Source of the DNA: Actinomadura opuntiae
Lineage (GTDB): Bacteria; Actinomycetota; Actinomycetes; Streptosporangiales; Streptosporangiaceae
Length of the DNA stretch: 64,000 nt
Reading direction: 5' to 3'
Assembly: GCF_030283205.1 (NCBI RefSeq)
Contig: NZ_JASNWF010000005.1
Span: 186,001 to 250,000 of the forward strand
Below are positions 51,971 to 60,312 of this stretch, piece after piece. How positions within the stretch are numbered: the first letter of the stretch is position 1; every line of letters begins with the position of its first letter. The translations under genes and the position numbers were made by a program. The notes beneath the pieces are model-generated. The model saw only the letters and a list, made by a program, of their open reading frames with translations, did not search any database and was not told where the DNA came from.

Positions 51971-52040
51971 CATTGCTTGTACGGTGTGGCCGCGGGCGCG
52001 CCGGACGGACGGCGTGCCACCCGATCGAGGAGGCCCTCCC

Positions 52041-52934
52041 ATCAGCACCTCAACCGCCGCGTTCGCCGGCCGCGCCGTGTCCCGGATCGGCTACGGCGCC
52101 GCCCAGCTCCCCCGCCTGCACGACCGCCGCGACGAGGCCGTCGCGCCGCTGCGCCGCGCGATCGAACTGGGCGTGGACCATGTGGACACCGCCGAGTTCT
52201 ACGGCTTCGGCTTCGCCAACGCCGTGATCCGCAAGGCCGTGCGTCCCGAAGACGATGTCCTCATCGTCACCAAGGTCGGCGCCGACCCCGATCCGGGCGG
52301 GCGCCTCCCGTTGCGGATCGCGCAGCGGCCCGAGCAACTGCGGGCCAGCGTCGAGGCCAACCTGCGCAGCCTCGGCGTCGATCGGCTGGCGGTCGTCAAC
52401 CTCCGCCGTCTGGACAGCGGCCCCGGCCTGCGTCCCGAGGGCGACCAGGTGGTCGACCTCGACGACCAGCTCGCGGTGATGACGGCCCTGCGCGACGAGG
52501 GCAAGATCGGCGCGATCGGCCTGAGCAGCGTCACCCTCGACGGCCTGCGCCGCGCCCTGCCGGCCGGCGTCGTCTGCGTCCAGAACGCCTACAGCCTCGT
52601 CTCCCGCGACGACGAGGACATGCTGCGGTTGTGCGCGTCCGAGGGCATCGCCTGGGTGCCGTTCTTCCCGCTTGGCGGGGCCTTCCCCGGGCTCCCGAAG
52701 GTCACCGAGGAGCCGACCGTCCATGCCGTCGCCGAGTCGCTGGGCGCCACGCCCTCGCAGGTCGGCCTCGCCTGGCTGCTGCACCACGCCCCGAACGTGC
52801 TGCTCATACCCGGCACCGCCGACGCCGCCCACCTGGAGGCCAACATGGCGGCGGGCGAGATCACGTTCGGCGACGCCGACCGCACCGCGCTCGACGCGGT
52901 CGAGTCCCGTTCGAACGATGTCCCGATCGGTTAG
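52041..52934 (+). CDS. aldo/keto reductase (apparent ATC start)
   Basis: 297 aa if initiated at ATC 52041, or 316 aa from GTG 51984. The ribosome site GAGGAGG lies exactly 7 bp before ATC, while the upstream codons encode sequence with no family resemblance. The AKR core is complete: RIGYGAAQLPRL, GVDHVDTAEFYGFG (Asp, Tyr), VLIVTKVG (Lys), IGAIGLSSV, VQNAYSLVSR, and PGTADAAHLEANM. The usual His of the tetrad is Asn (VVNLRRL), a known variant. It is followed after 38 bp by a quinone reductase, probably in one operon. Confidence 0.9.
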   Translation: MSTSTAAFAGRAVSRIGYGAAQLPRLHDRRDEAVAPLRRAIELGVDHVDTAEFYGFGFANAVIRKAVRPEDDVLIVTKVGADPDPGGRLPLRIAQRPEQLRASVEANLRSLGVDRLAVVNLRRLDSGPGLRPEGDQVVDLDDQLAVMTALRDEGKIGAIGLSSVTLDGLRRALPAGVVCVQNAYSLVSRDDEDMLRLCASEGIAWVPFFPLGGAFPGLPKVTEEPTVHAVAESLGATPSQVGLAWLLHHAPNVLLIPGTADAAHLEANMAAGEITFGDADRTALDAVESRSNDVPIG

Positions 52935-52972
52935 CCGAGATCGAAGCCCTGTTCTGCCGATCGGAAGGAATC

Positions 52973-53986
52973 ATGAAAGCGATCGTCTATCGCGGCAACG
53001 GCGGCCCCGACGTTCTTCAGCTCGTCGAGCGCGACCCGCCCGTACCCGGCCCCGGCGAGGTTCGGGTGCGGGTCGCCGTGTCCGGAGTCAACCCGGCCGA
53101 TCGGCAGGCCCGCGCCGACGCTCCCCTGGCGTTCCCGGAGATCACCCCGCACCTGGACGGCGCCGGCGTGATCGACGCCGTCGGCGAGGGGGTCGACCGC
53201 AGCCGGGTCGGGCAGCGGGTCTGGCTGTTCATGGCCGCCGCCGGACGTCCCACCGGCACCGCCGCCGAGTTCACCGTCGTGCCCGCCGACCGGGCCGTGC
53301 CGCTGCCCGACGAGGCCGGTTTCGAGGTCGGCGCCTCGCTCGGCGTCCCCGCGCTCACCGCGCACCGCGCGCTCACCGTCGCCGAGGACGGCCCGCGCCG
53401 CCTGCGGCCCGGCGCGCTCGACGGCCGGGTGGTGCTCGCCGCGGGCGGGGCCGGGGCGGTCGGGCATGCGGTGATCCAGCTCGCCCGGTGGGCCGGCGCC
53501 ACCGTGATCGGCACGGTCAGCGGCCCGGACAAGGCCCGGCTGGCCACCGCCGCCGGCGCCCACCACGTCGTCAACTACCGCGAGGGCGATCCGGCCGCCG
53601 AGATCCGCGAGATCGCGCCGGACGGCGTCGACATCGTCGCCGAAGTGGCGCTCGGCGCGAACCTGGCCCTGGACCTGGCCGTCCTGCGGACTCGCGGCAC
53701 GATCGCGACCTACGCCAACGACGGTGGCAAGCCGGTCGAACTGGACGTCCTGCAGAACATGGTCCTCAACACGCGCTTGCAGTTCCTCGTCCTTTACACC
53801 GCCGGTCCGCAGGTGCGCGCGGCGGCCGCCGAGGACGTCGCCGCCGCCGTCCGCGACGGCGCCCTGCCGGTCGGCGAGGAGCACGGCCTGCCGCTGATCC
53901 GCTTTCCGCTCGCCCGCACCGCCGACGCGCACCGGGCGGTGGAGAATGGCGCGGTCGGCAAGGTCCTAGTGGACGTCTCGCAGTAA
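52973..53986 (+). CDS. NADPH:quinone oxidoreductase-like MDR protein
   Basis: 337 aa from ATG 52973 with GGAAGGA upstream. It starts [34 protein letters not shown], has the GroES-like fold and cofactor-binding Rossmann motif [30 protein letters not shown], and no zinc ligands. This is the zeta-crystallin/QorA type, which reduces quinones or enones. It overlaps the convergent TetR gene by 21 bp at its 3' end. Probably co-transcribed with the AKR. Confidence 0.92.
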   Translation: MKAIVYRGNGGPDVLQLVERDPPVPGPGEVRVRVAVSGVNPADRQARADAPLAFPEITPHLDGAGVIDAVGEGVDRSRVGQRVWLFMAAAGRPTGTAAEFTVVPADRAVPLPDEAGFEVGASLGVPALTAHRALTVAEDGPRRLRPGALDGRVVLAAGGAGAVGHAVIQLARWAGATVIGTVSGPDKARLATAAGAHHVVNYREGDPAAEIREIAPDGVDIVAEVALGANLALDLAVLRTRGTIATYANDGGKPVELDVLQNMVLNTRLQFLVLYTAGPQVRAAAAEDVAAAVRDGALPVGEEHGLPLIRFPLARTADAHRAVENGAVGKVLVDVSQ

Positions 53987-54595
53987 CGGCGGCGACGTGA
54001 GCGCGTCCCAGGCGGCCATCGCGCAGGTGATGACCGCTTCCAGCTCTGCGCGGTCGGCGCCGTCGCGGGCCTGTATGGAGAGGCCCTGCACCACGGTGGT
54101 GTAGTAGCGGGCGACGGCGTCGAGGTTGGCGGGGGACGCGGTGAGGTCGCCGTCCGTGACACCGCGGGCGAGCCGGTCCTTGATGGCGGCGAGCATGTCG
54201 TGCCGCAGACCGGCCAGGAACTCCCGGACCTCGTGGTTCTCCACGGCGCCGGTCGGCGCGGCAAGGATGAGCATGCAGTAGTGCGGGGCGTCGGAACGGG
54301 TGATCTCGTCGGCGGTGGCGCGCAGCATCGCGTGGATCGCGGCGCGCGCGGTGGGCTGCTCGCCCAGCGCGCGCCGGGGCGGCTCGCCCGACGTCGCGCC
54401 GTACAGCGCCATGACCTTGCGGAACAGCTCCTCCTTGCTGCCGAAGCAGGCGTAGATGCTGGCCGAGGCGATGCCCATGGCGCGGGCCAGGTCGCTGAGG
54501 GAGGTCCCCTCGTAGCCGCGCTCCCAGAACACGTCCAGCGCCTGGCGCAGCGCGGTGTCCGGGTCGAAGGTGCGCGGCCTGCCGCGAGTAGCCAT
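53966..54595 (-). CDS. TetR family regulator
   Basis: 209 aa. [60 protein letters not shown], the subgroup with TetR_C_16/YcdC-like tails ([30 protein letters not shown]). It diverges from a second quinone reductase with two near-identical operator boxes between, so that gene is its likely target. Confidence 0.92.
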   Translation of the reverse strand: MATRGRPRTFDPDTALRQALDVFWERGYEGTSLSDLARAMGIASASIYACFGSKEELFRKVMALYGATSGEPPRRALGEQPTARAAIHAMLRATADEITRSDAPHYCMLILAAPTGAVENHEVREFLAGLRHDMLAAIKDRLARGVTDGDLTASPANLDAVARYYTTVVQGLSIQARDGADRAELEAVITCAMAAWDALTSPPLLRDVH

Positions 54596-54613
54596 CCGGG
54601 TGTGTCTCCGTAA

Positions 54614-54692
54614 TTGTTTGTCGTTCGATCAACTTTACCTTGACCCGGGTCGGACGGCCATGGGACGGTTTGTTTGTCGTTCGATAAACAAA
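54614..54692. promoter_or_regulatory. two copies of a TetR operator
   Basis: TTGTTTGTCGTTCGATCAAC (54614-54633) and, at 54669-54692, a 24-bp near-palindrome with arms TTTGTTTGTCG and CGATAAACAAA share the core TTGTTTGTCGTTCGAT. One copy lies near each divergent start, which suggests control of both genes. Confidence 0.65.
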
Positions 54693-54707
54693 GAGGAGCC
54701 GACCGCC

Positions 54708-55706
54708 ATGAGCCCTCCGCCCGCCATGCGCGCCCTGCGGCAGACGTCCCTGGACGGTCCGCGGGACCTGCGCCTGATCACCGACGCGCCGGTCCCGGCG
54801 CCGGGACCGGGCGAGGTGCTGATCCGGGTCGTCGCCGCCGGCGTCAACTTCGTCGACATCTCGCAGGCCCGCGGCACGTTCGCGGGCGGCCCGCAGCCGC
54901 CGTACACGGCCGGCATCGAGGGCGCCGGTGAAGTCGTCGCGGTCGGCGAGGGAGTGACCGCACCGGCGCCCGGCGCCCATGTCGTCGGCGTCGGCATCGG
55001 AGGCGGCGCGTTCGCCGAGTACATGGTGCTGCCGGCGGCCGCCGCGATGCCGGTGCCCGCCGGCTGGGCCGACGAGCAGGCGCTGGGCCTGGTCGTGAAC
55101 TGCCCGACCGCGCTGGCGGCGCTCAAGCCGCTCGGCGGTGTCACCGCCGGGCAGACCGTGCTGATCCACGCCGCGGCCGGCGGGACCGGGCAGGCCGCGG
55201 TGACGATGGCCAAGCACTACGGCGCGACGGTGATCGCCGCTGCCTCACCGGGCAAGCACGAGGTGGTCCGGGCACTGGGCGCCGACCACGTCCTCGACTC
55301 CAGCAGCCCCGATCTCGCCGCCGAAGTCCTGCGGCTGACCGGCGGTGCGGGCGCCGACCTGGTGCTGGAGTCGGCCGGTGGCGCCACGCTCGGCGCCAGC
55401 CTGGCCGCGGCCAAGCGGGTCACCGGACGGGTGGTCGTCTACGGCCTGGCCGGCGGCGAAGCCGCGATCACCAACTGGGATCTGGTCTACCAGCACCAGG
55501 TGCACCTCATCGGCCTGAACATCGGCGTTCTGGCCCAGGCCGCACCGCGGATCTTCGGCGCGGTCATGGGCGAGATGTCCGGCCTTCTCGCGGACGGCGT
55601 GCTCGGCCCCGGCCGTCCCACCACCTGCGAACTGGCCGAAGGACCGAAAGCACTGGCGGAACTGGAAGCCCGAGCCACCACGGGCAAACTCGCCCTCCTG
55701 CCCTGA
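54708..55706 (+). CDS. zinc-free MDR quinone/enone reductase
   Basis: 332 aa from ATG 54708 with AGAGGAG upstream. PPPAMRALRQTSLDGPRDLRLITDAPVPAPGPGEVLIRVVAAGVNFVDISQARG opens the GroES domain, with the Rossmann motif TVLIHAAAGGTGQAAVTMAKHYGATVIAA and FVDxxxxxG typical of QorA-like proteins. No structural zinc cysteines. Probably detoxifies quinones or alkenals under the divergent TetR. Confidence 0.92.
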   Translation: MSPPPAMRALRQTSLDGPRDLRLITDAPVPAPGPGEVLIRVVAAGVNFVDISQARGTFAGGPQPPYTAGIEGAGEVVAVGEGVTAPAPGAHVVGVGIGGGAFAEYMVLPAAAAMPVPAGWADEQALGLVVNCPTALAALKPLGGVTAGQTVLIHAAAGGTGQAAVTMAKHYGATVIAAASPGKHEVVRALGADHVLDSSSPDLAAEVLRLTGGAGADLVLESAGGATLGASLAAAKRVTGRVVVYGLAGGEAAITNWDLVYQHQVHLIGLNIGVLAQAAPRIFGAVMGEMSGLLADGVLGPGRPTTCELAEGPKALAELEARATTGKLALLP

Positions 55707-55828
55707 TCCCGCAGGAGAGCGTCCCGGCCGTCGTCGACGTCCTCGAAGCGCAGGCCGGCGCGCCCAGCCTGCGCTTCCTGGACCGCCACGGCGAGACCGT
55801 CCCGTGGTGAGGGACGCCGCGGGACGAG

Positions 55829-56287
55829 CTAGGCGCCGCCGTCGCCGTCGCGCAGGGAACGGATCATGCTCTGCAGGATCCGGAACGCGTCCGCCCGCTC
55901 GGCCTCGGTCATGCCGGACAGCATCCTGACCTCGACGGACCGGACCGCCGCGGTCGCCTTCTCCAGGCTCCGCCGTCCGCGCGGCGTGAGCCGCGCGGGA
56001 AGGGCCTTCCCGCGCGGCGCCTCCGCTGGCCGGGTCACGTAGCCGTCCCGTTCCAGGGCCTGGAGCAGCACGTTCATCGTCTGCCGGGTGACGAACGCGC
56101 CCCGCGCGAGCTCGGAGTTCGACAGGCCCGGCCGCTGGGCCAGCAGCTCGAGGCAGGCGTAGTGCGTCACGCTCATCCCGAGCGGCCGCAGCACCTCCTC
56201 CATGGCCGCGCGCAGGGCGCTCGACGCCTCTTTCAGCAGGTAGCCCAGGGACGTCCGCAGGTCGACGCCGGCACCGTCTTGACTCAT
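55829..56287 (-). CDS. MarR family regulator
   Basis: 152 aa from ATG 56285-56287. Winged helix: SVTHYACLELLAQRPGLSNSELARGAFVTRQTMNVLLQALERDGYVTRPAEAPRGKALPARLTPRG. It diverges from a VOC protein, and one operator palindrome overlaps its own start codon. Control of the VOC gene and itself is very likely. Confidence 0.92.
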   Translation of the reverse strand: MSQDGAGVDLRTSLGYLLKEASSALRAAMEEVLRPLGMSVTHYACLELLAQRPGLSNSELARGAFVTRQTMNVLLQALERDGYVTRPAEAPRGKALPARLTPRGRRSLEKATAAVRSVEVRMLSGMTEAERADAFRILQSMIRSLRDGDGGA

Positions 56288-56330
56288 GTCAGTATTCTGA
56301 CATACCGTGAGCTGTGTCAGAAAACTGACA
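56287..56330. promoter_or_regulatory. two perfect MarR operators
   Basis: TGTCAG-TATT-CTGACA (56287-56302) and TGTCAG-AAAA-CTGACA (56315-56330) are perfect and share both arms. Centre-to-centre distance is 28 bp. The first covers the MarR start codon and the second precedes the VOC gene. Confidence 0.8.
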
Positions 56331-56351
56331 CATATTCGAAGGAGCTTCGCC

Positions 56352-56720
56352 ATGCCCGTCACCGGCCCCGACTTCATCTCGCTCCAAGCGCGCGACCTCG
56401 ACGCCTCGCAGGCGTTCTACGAGCGGTACCTCGGCCTCGTCCGCTCGCAGAACGGACCGCCGCACGCCGTCGTCTTCGAGACCAAGCCGATCGCGTTCGC
56501 GCTCCGCGACATCGTTCCCGGCACCGATCTCGCATCCGCCGCCCGGCCGGGCATCGGTGCCGCGATCTGGCTCCACGCCACCGACGTCCAGGCCATCCAC
56601 GACGCTCTGGCCGCCGACGGCCACACCATCGTCTCCGCACCGATCGACGGCCCCTTCGGCCGGACGTTCACCTTCGCCGACCCCGACGGCTACCAGATCA
56701 CCCTCCACGACCGCGCCTGA
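56352..56720 (+). CDS. VOC-fold (glyoxalase-like) protein
   Basis: 122 aa from ATG 56352 with GAAGGAG upstream. It reads PDFISLQARDLDASQAFYERYLGLVRSQNGPPHAVVF and TFTFADPDGYQITLHDRA. This is the two-module VOC fold of bleomycin-resistance or glyoxalase type. Probably an enzyme or drug-binding protein under the adjacent MarR regulator; substrate unknown. Confidence 0.9.
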   Translation: MPVTGPDFISLQARDLDASQAFYERYLGLVRSQNGPPHAVVFETKPIAFALRDIVPGTDLASAARPGIGAAIWLHATDVQAIHDALAADGHTIVSAPIDGPFGRTFTFADPDGYQITLHDRA

Positions 56721-56834
56721 CAGAACCATCGGCGACCACCGGCTCCCAGGACCGAGTCGCGCCCGAGGCTCGAGAATCCGGGCGGCCGCGGGCACGGGCG
56801 GCGGTCAGAGGGCGGAACCGCCGGTGCCCTTCCT

Positions 56835-56960
56835 CGGTGAGTCCGGCCAGGTCCGCGCTGCGGCCGATGCCGGCGTTGTTGACGATGATGTCGATGCGGG
56901 CGTCTCGTCGAACGCCTCCCACAGCGCCGCCGCGTCACCGTGCCGGCCCACCCGGCGGGC
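56835..56960 (-). pseudogene. short-chain dehydrogenase remnant
   Basis: A minus frame reads RIDIIVNNAGIGRSADLAGLTEEGH, the NNAG region of SDR enzymes. The preceding segment (GDAAALWEAFDE) lies in another frame, and neither the cofactor-binding start nor the catalytic YxxxK is present. It is a broken fragment. Confidence 0.5.
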
Positions 56961-57118
56961 TGCCTCATCATGCGGTCGGCCACCAACGTCACCCCCAAGG
57001 ACACCGACTTCGAGGCGTTCCTGCGCGACATCCGCAACGCCAACGTCGACGCCTTCACCGACCGCTTCGACGAGGCCGTCCGCGCCGGGCGAACTCCCCC
57101 GCTACGCCGACTCGCGGT
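56940..57118 (+). pseudogene. TetR regulator C-terminal remnant
   Basis: A + frame reads AGCLIMRSATNVTPKDTDFEAFLRDIRNANVDAFTDRFDEAVRAG and, after a shift, ELPRYADSRFSA then stop. This matches the ligand-domain stretch of TetR proteins (GCLxxxSATxxxPxDxxxxxxLRxxR). The HTH is missing. It lies head-on to the SRPBCC gene and overlaps its 3' end. Confidence 0.45.
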
Positions 57119-57548
57119 TCTCGGCGTAGCGGGCCAGGCCTTCCGCCATGCCCTGCATGAATTTCTGGAGGTAGCGCGGCATGAACCAGCGCAGCAGCCA
57201 ACTCGTCTCGTACTCGCCGTGCCAGTGAATGACCGTGCCCGAATTGGGTGCCGGTTCAAGCTCGATGCGCGCTTGATAGTTGCGCATTGACGAATTGAAC
57301 GCGTCTTCGTAGGCCAGGAGGCGTGGCTCGACCTTTTCCGTCAGCCGTTCTCCGGTCACGGTGCGGCCCGTCCGGAAGGCGCGGACGGCGCCGACACCGT
57401 CGTCGCCGCCCGGGTCGAGGCCGACCGAGCGTGCCGTGTCCAGGGCGTCCACCTTGGACCACAGCGGCCAGGTCGTGGCGTCGACCAGCAGCCTCCAGAC
57501 GGTTTCCGGCGAGGCGGCGGTGGTCACGGTGACGTCATATTTGTGCAT
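57102..57548 (-). CDS. SRPBCC (START/Bet v1-like) family protein
   Basis: 148 aa. MHKYDVTVTTAASPETVWRLLVDATTWPLWSKVDALDTARSVG is the typical opening of polyketide-cyclase/START-like proteins, followed by GVGAVRAFRTGRTVTGERLTEKVEPRLLAYED and a C-terminal helix MPRYLQKFMQGMAEGLARYAE. A hydrophobic ligand cavity is expected. Function unknown. It is 42 bp downstream of another, 5'-truncated SRPBCC gene. Confidence 0.88.
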   Translation of the reverse strand: MHKYDVTVTTAASPETVWRLLVDATTWPLWSKVDALDTARSVGLDPGGDDGVGAVRAFRTGRTVTGERLTEKVEPRLLAYEDAFNSSMRNYQARIELEPAPNSGTVIHWHGEYETSWLLRWFMPRYLQKFMQGMAEGLARYAENRESA

Positions 57549-57590
57549 TGCAAAAGGCTCCTGTGAGTGACGCGTCGGCGTTCCATCGTG

Positions 57591-58035
57591 TCAGCGAGGC
57601 CGGTCGGAGGTGCGCGCCTCCGCGGTGATCTTCAACTCATCCAGCCATGTGTTGAGCCCCTGGGCGAGGATTTCGGTCGCGAGTGGCACGTTCGCGTCGA
57701 CCTGTTCACCGGTGTGGGTCTCTTCGGTGCGTACCAGAACGCCGCCTTTCACCTTGGTGAAGTTCCATACGTGCACGCCGTTGATGCGCAGTCCGTCACC
57801 GATCGCGGGGCCGGTCCAGCGGATGCACGACTCGTGCTTGAGCTGGTTGACGGTCGAGGTGATCTCCAGGGTGGTGGCGGGCGTGGTCGGGGTGGGCGGC
57901 GCCGGGGTCGTCCACCGGAACACCGAGCCCTTGCGGAAGGCGCCGTTGTCGAGGCGTTTCGCCGTCTCGACGTGAGCCTGCCAGGACGGCCAGCGCGCCA
58001 CGTCGGTCTGCAACCTCCAGACGGTCTTCAGCGGC
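57591..58035 (-). pseudogene. SRPBCC protein, 5'-truncated at a deletion scar
   Basis: From about 58035 downward the frame reads PLKTVWRLQTDVARWPSWQAHVETAKRLDNGAFRKGSVFRWTTP, EITSTVNQLKHESCIRWTGPAIGDGLRINGVHVWNFTKVKGGVLVRTEETHTGEQVD and a final helix. The usual N-terminal strand before APxxxVW is lacking. The open frame above 58035 is merely the antisense of a headless TetR fragment. The promoter and start have been lost. Confidence 0.65.
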
Positions 58036-58431
58036 GCGGGCGCCGATCTGGCCGCGCTGGCGCACGCCATCCGCGCCTGGGCGCTGGACGACCCTCAGCG
58101 GTACTTCCTCATCTACGGCACGCCCGTCCCCGGCTACCACGCGCCTGACGACACCACCGCCATCTCGTCCGAGATCATGGCGGTCCTGCTCGACGCCTGC
58201 ACGGCGCTGGAGCCGGAAGGCCGCGCCACACCGTTCGAGACGTACCTGGACGAGCACCGGGAGTGGGCCGGCGACCACCCCGCCCCGCCCGCCGCCGTGC
58301 ACCGGGCGTTGAGCTTCTGGACCCGGATCCACGGCGTCCTGTCCCTGGAACTCGCCGGCCACTTCGCCGGGATGAGGTTCGACCCCGCCCGGCTGTTCGC
58401 GGCCGAACTGGACGACCTCCTCATCCCGTGA
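58036..58431 (+). pseudogene. TetR regulator (WHG domain) C-terminal part, 5'-truncated
   Basis: The + frame reads GADLAALAHAIRAWALDDPQRYFLIYGTPVPGYHAPDDTTAISSEIMAVLLDA, then AVHRALSFWTRIHGVLSLELAGHFAGMRFDPARLFAAELDDLLIP. This is the WHG-type C-terminal domain (RIHGxxSLELxGHF). The HTH is absent; the sequence to the left is the headless SRPBCC gene on the other strand. The two probably diverged originally, and a deletion removed both starts. It overlaps the P450 3' end by 11 bp. Confidence 0.65.
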
Positions 58432-59599
58432 GCGGCCGCCAGGTGAGGGGGAGGGTGTCCAGGCCGAGGACGAGGCTGGCGTGCTCAGTGGGACGGGCGC
58501 CGTCGGGGATCCGGTAGTCGGGGACGCGGCGGTGCCACTCCTCCAGCGCGACGCGCAGTTCCAGGCGGGCCAGGTGGGAGCCGAGGCAGCGGTGCGGGCC
58601 GGCGCCGAACGCGATGTGCCGGTTGGACGTCCGGTCGAAGTCGACGGTCTGGGGGTCGGCGAAAACGCGGGGATCGCGGTTGGCCATCGCGAGCGGCAGC
58701 ATGACCATGTCGCCCGCGTGCATCGGGCAGCCGTGGGTCGTGGCGTCCGCGGTGAGCTTGCGGGCGGGCAGCACCAGCGAGTAGGCGCGCAGCAGTTCCT
58801 CGACGGCGTCGGGGATGACGGCCGGATCCGCCGAGATCCGGGCCCGGTCGGCGTCATGGCGGGCCAGGTGCCAGAACGAGTACGACAGCTGCGCGGCGAC
58901 GGTGTCGAGGCCGGCCAGGAACAGCAGGGTGCACAGTTGCAGCAGCTCGCCGTCGGTGACGGGCCTGCCGTCCGGCTCGAAGGCGATCGCGGCGCTGACG
59001 ACGTCGTCGCTCGGGTCCCGGCGCCGCTCGGCGATCAGCTCCTCGAACAGGGCGGTCACCTTGCCCATGGCCTCGGCGCGTCCGGCCCCCGCCGACGAGC
59101 GCGCGTGCAGGATCGCGTACTCCCACTCCAGGAACTCCTCCAGCCTGCCGACCGGCAGCCCCATGAACTCCAGGAAGACGGCCGTGGGGTAGCGGCGGGC
59201 GAAGTCGGTGACGAAGTCGCACGAGCCCCGGGCCGCCAGGGCGTCGATCAGTTCGACGCACCGCCGCCGGATGGCGTCCTCCATCGCGGCGGCGCGGGCC
59301 GGGGTGAACAGCGGGCGCAGCAGCCGCCGCCAGGTGGTGTGCTCGGGCGGATCCAGCATGACCGGGATCCACTGGTAGGACGGGTTCTGGTCGATGACGG
59401 CGATGGCCCGGCTGGAGTGGGACGCGGTGTCCTGATAGGCGGCGAGGATGTCGGCGTACCGGGTCAGCACCCAGAATCCGTGCGCGGCCGGGCTATGGAA
59501 GGCCGGGCACTGCTCGCGGAGTTCGTCCAGCATCGCGTGGGTGGTGCCGGCCGGACGGGGCTCGCCGAAGGGGTCGAAGTCGATCCGCGGATGGCTCAT
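58421..59599 (-). CDS. cytochrome P450
   Basis: 392 aa from ATG 59597-59599. I-helix LFLAGLDTVAAQLSY (usual Thr pocket as DT), ExxR in EELLRAY, and the heme motif FGAGPHRCLGSHLARLEL with Cys ligand are complete. The opening IDFDPFGEPRPAGTTHAMLDELREQCP is typical of soluble bacterial P450s. No ferredoxin or reductase gene is adjacent. The substrate is unknown. Confidence 0.95.
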   Translation of the reverse strand: MSHPRIDFDPFGEPRPAGTTHAMLDELREQCPAFHSPAAHGFWVLTRYADILAAYQDTASHSSRAIAVIDQNPSYQWIPVMLDPPEHTTWRRLLRPLFTPARAAAMEDAIRRRCVELIDALAARGSCDFVTDFARRYPTAVFLEFMGLPVGRLEEFLEWEYAILHARSSAGAGRAEAMGKVTALFEELIAERRRDPSDDVVSAAIAFEPDGRPVTDGELLQLCTLLFLAGLDTVAAQLSYSFWHLARHDADRARISADPAVIPDAVEELLRAYSLVLPARKLTADATTHGCPMHAGDMVMLPLAMANRDPRVFADPQTVDFDRTSNRHIAFGAGPHRCLGSHLARLELRVALEEWHRRVPDYRIPDGARPTEHASLVLGLDTLPLTWRPLTG

Positions 59600-59755
59600 C
59601 GGCGATCTCCCTCGTCGCGGGGCGACCACGGCGATCCCCCATGCCGATCATAGGAATTCCAGGGGAACCCGGCCGGGATGCCCTGTTTCGGACATCCCCG
59701 ATTTCCGAGATCGGTCGGCGAAGGCCCGGCGGCCGGAACGGCTCGCGGGCGGCCC

Positions 59756-59785
59756 TTGACCTTCGAGCCGGATCCAAGGTCTACC
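59756..59785 (+). promoter_or_regulatory. MerR-type promoter with dyad
   Basis: TTGACC (59756-59761) and TCTACC (59780-59785) are 18 bp apart. Inside lies the dyad ACCTT (59759-59763) / AAGGT (59776-59780), the pattern of CueR/metal-type MerR operators with a long spacer. It lies 9 bp before the GTG of the headless MerR-like fragment. Confidence 0.5.
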
Positions 59786-59794
59786 GTCGAAGAC

Positions 59795-59908
59795 GTGGGC
59801 GTGTGGGAGTCGGGCGCGTGCGCGCAGGTCAGGACCGATCTGCGGCCGCGTCTCGCCGCCCGTCTCGCCGACGCCCGCGCCCGCGCGGCCGAAGTGCTGT
59901 TCGCCTGA
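59795..59908 (+). CDS. headless MerR-like mini-ORF
   Basis: 37 aa from GTG 59795: [37 protein letters not shown]. The segment [28 protein letters not shown] resembles the dimerisation helix of metal-responsive MerR proteins (xxCxxVRxLLxxRLAxVxARIAxL), but the N-terminal HTH is missing. The MerR-type promoter just upstream is intact. It could be a dead gene or a small dimerising remnant. It precedes YnfA by 22 bp. Confidence 0.4.
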   Translation: MGVWESGACAQVRTDLRPRLAARLADARARAAEVLFA

Positions 59909-59930
59909 CTTCGACAAGGATCTCCTCACC

Positions 59931-60266
59931 GTGCTCATCGTCCGCTCCCTCGCCCTGTTCGTGCTGGCCGCGCTGCTGGAGATCGGCGGCGCCTGGCTGG
60001 TCTGGCAGGGCGTGCGGGAGCATCGCGGCCTCGGCTGGGCCGGCGCCGGGATCATCGCGCTGGGCGCCTACGGGTTCGTCGCGACGCTCCAGCCCGACGC
60101 GCATTTCGGCCGCATCCTCGCCGCCTACGGCGGGGTCTTCGTCGCCGGGTCGCTGGTCTGGGCCGTGGTCATGGACCGGTTCCGCCCGGATCGGTGGGAC
60201 GTCCTCGGCGCGCTGGTCTGCCTGGCCGGGGTGGCCGTCATCATGTACATGCCGCGGCACCGCTGA
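59931..60266 (+). CDS. YnfA/UPF0060 family membrane protein
   Basis: 111 aa from GTG 59931. Four membrane helices: [59 protein letters not shown], and [17 protein letters not shown]. The motif [11 protein letters not shown] is the UPF0060 signature. It is related to small multidrug resistance proteins; efflux function is suggested but not settled. It may be driven by the MerR-type promoter upstream. Confidence 0.93.
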   Translation: MLIVRSLALFVLAALLEIGGAWLVWQGVREHRGLGWAGAGIIALGAYGFVATLQPDAHFGRILAAYGGVFVAGSLVWAVVMDRFRPDRWDVLGALVCLAGVAVIMYMPRHR

Positions 60267-60312
60267 GGGGCGCCGGGCGGTTGCCGCCGGGGGCGGCGGG
60301 TAGGCGCGCAGG

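Noticed and set aside
58421-59599. Biosynthetic gene cluster around the P450
   Set aside because: No synthase, ferredoxin or tailoring set is linked; the neighbours are unrelated redox genes and remnants.
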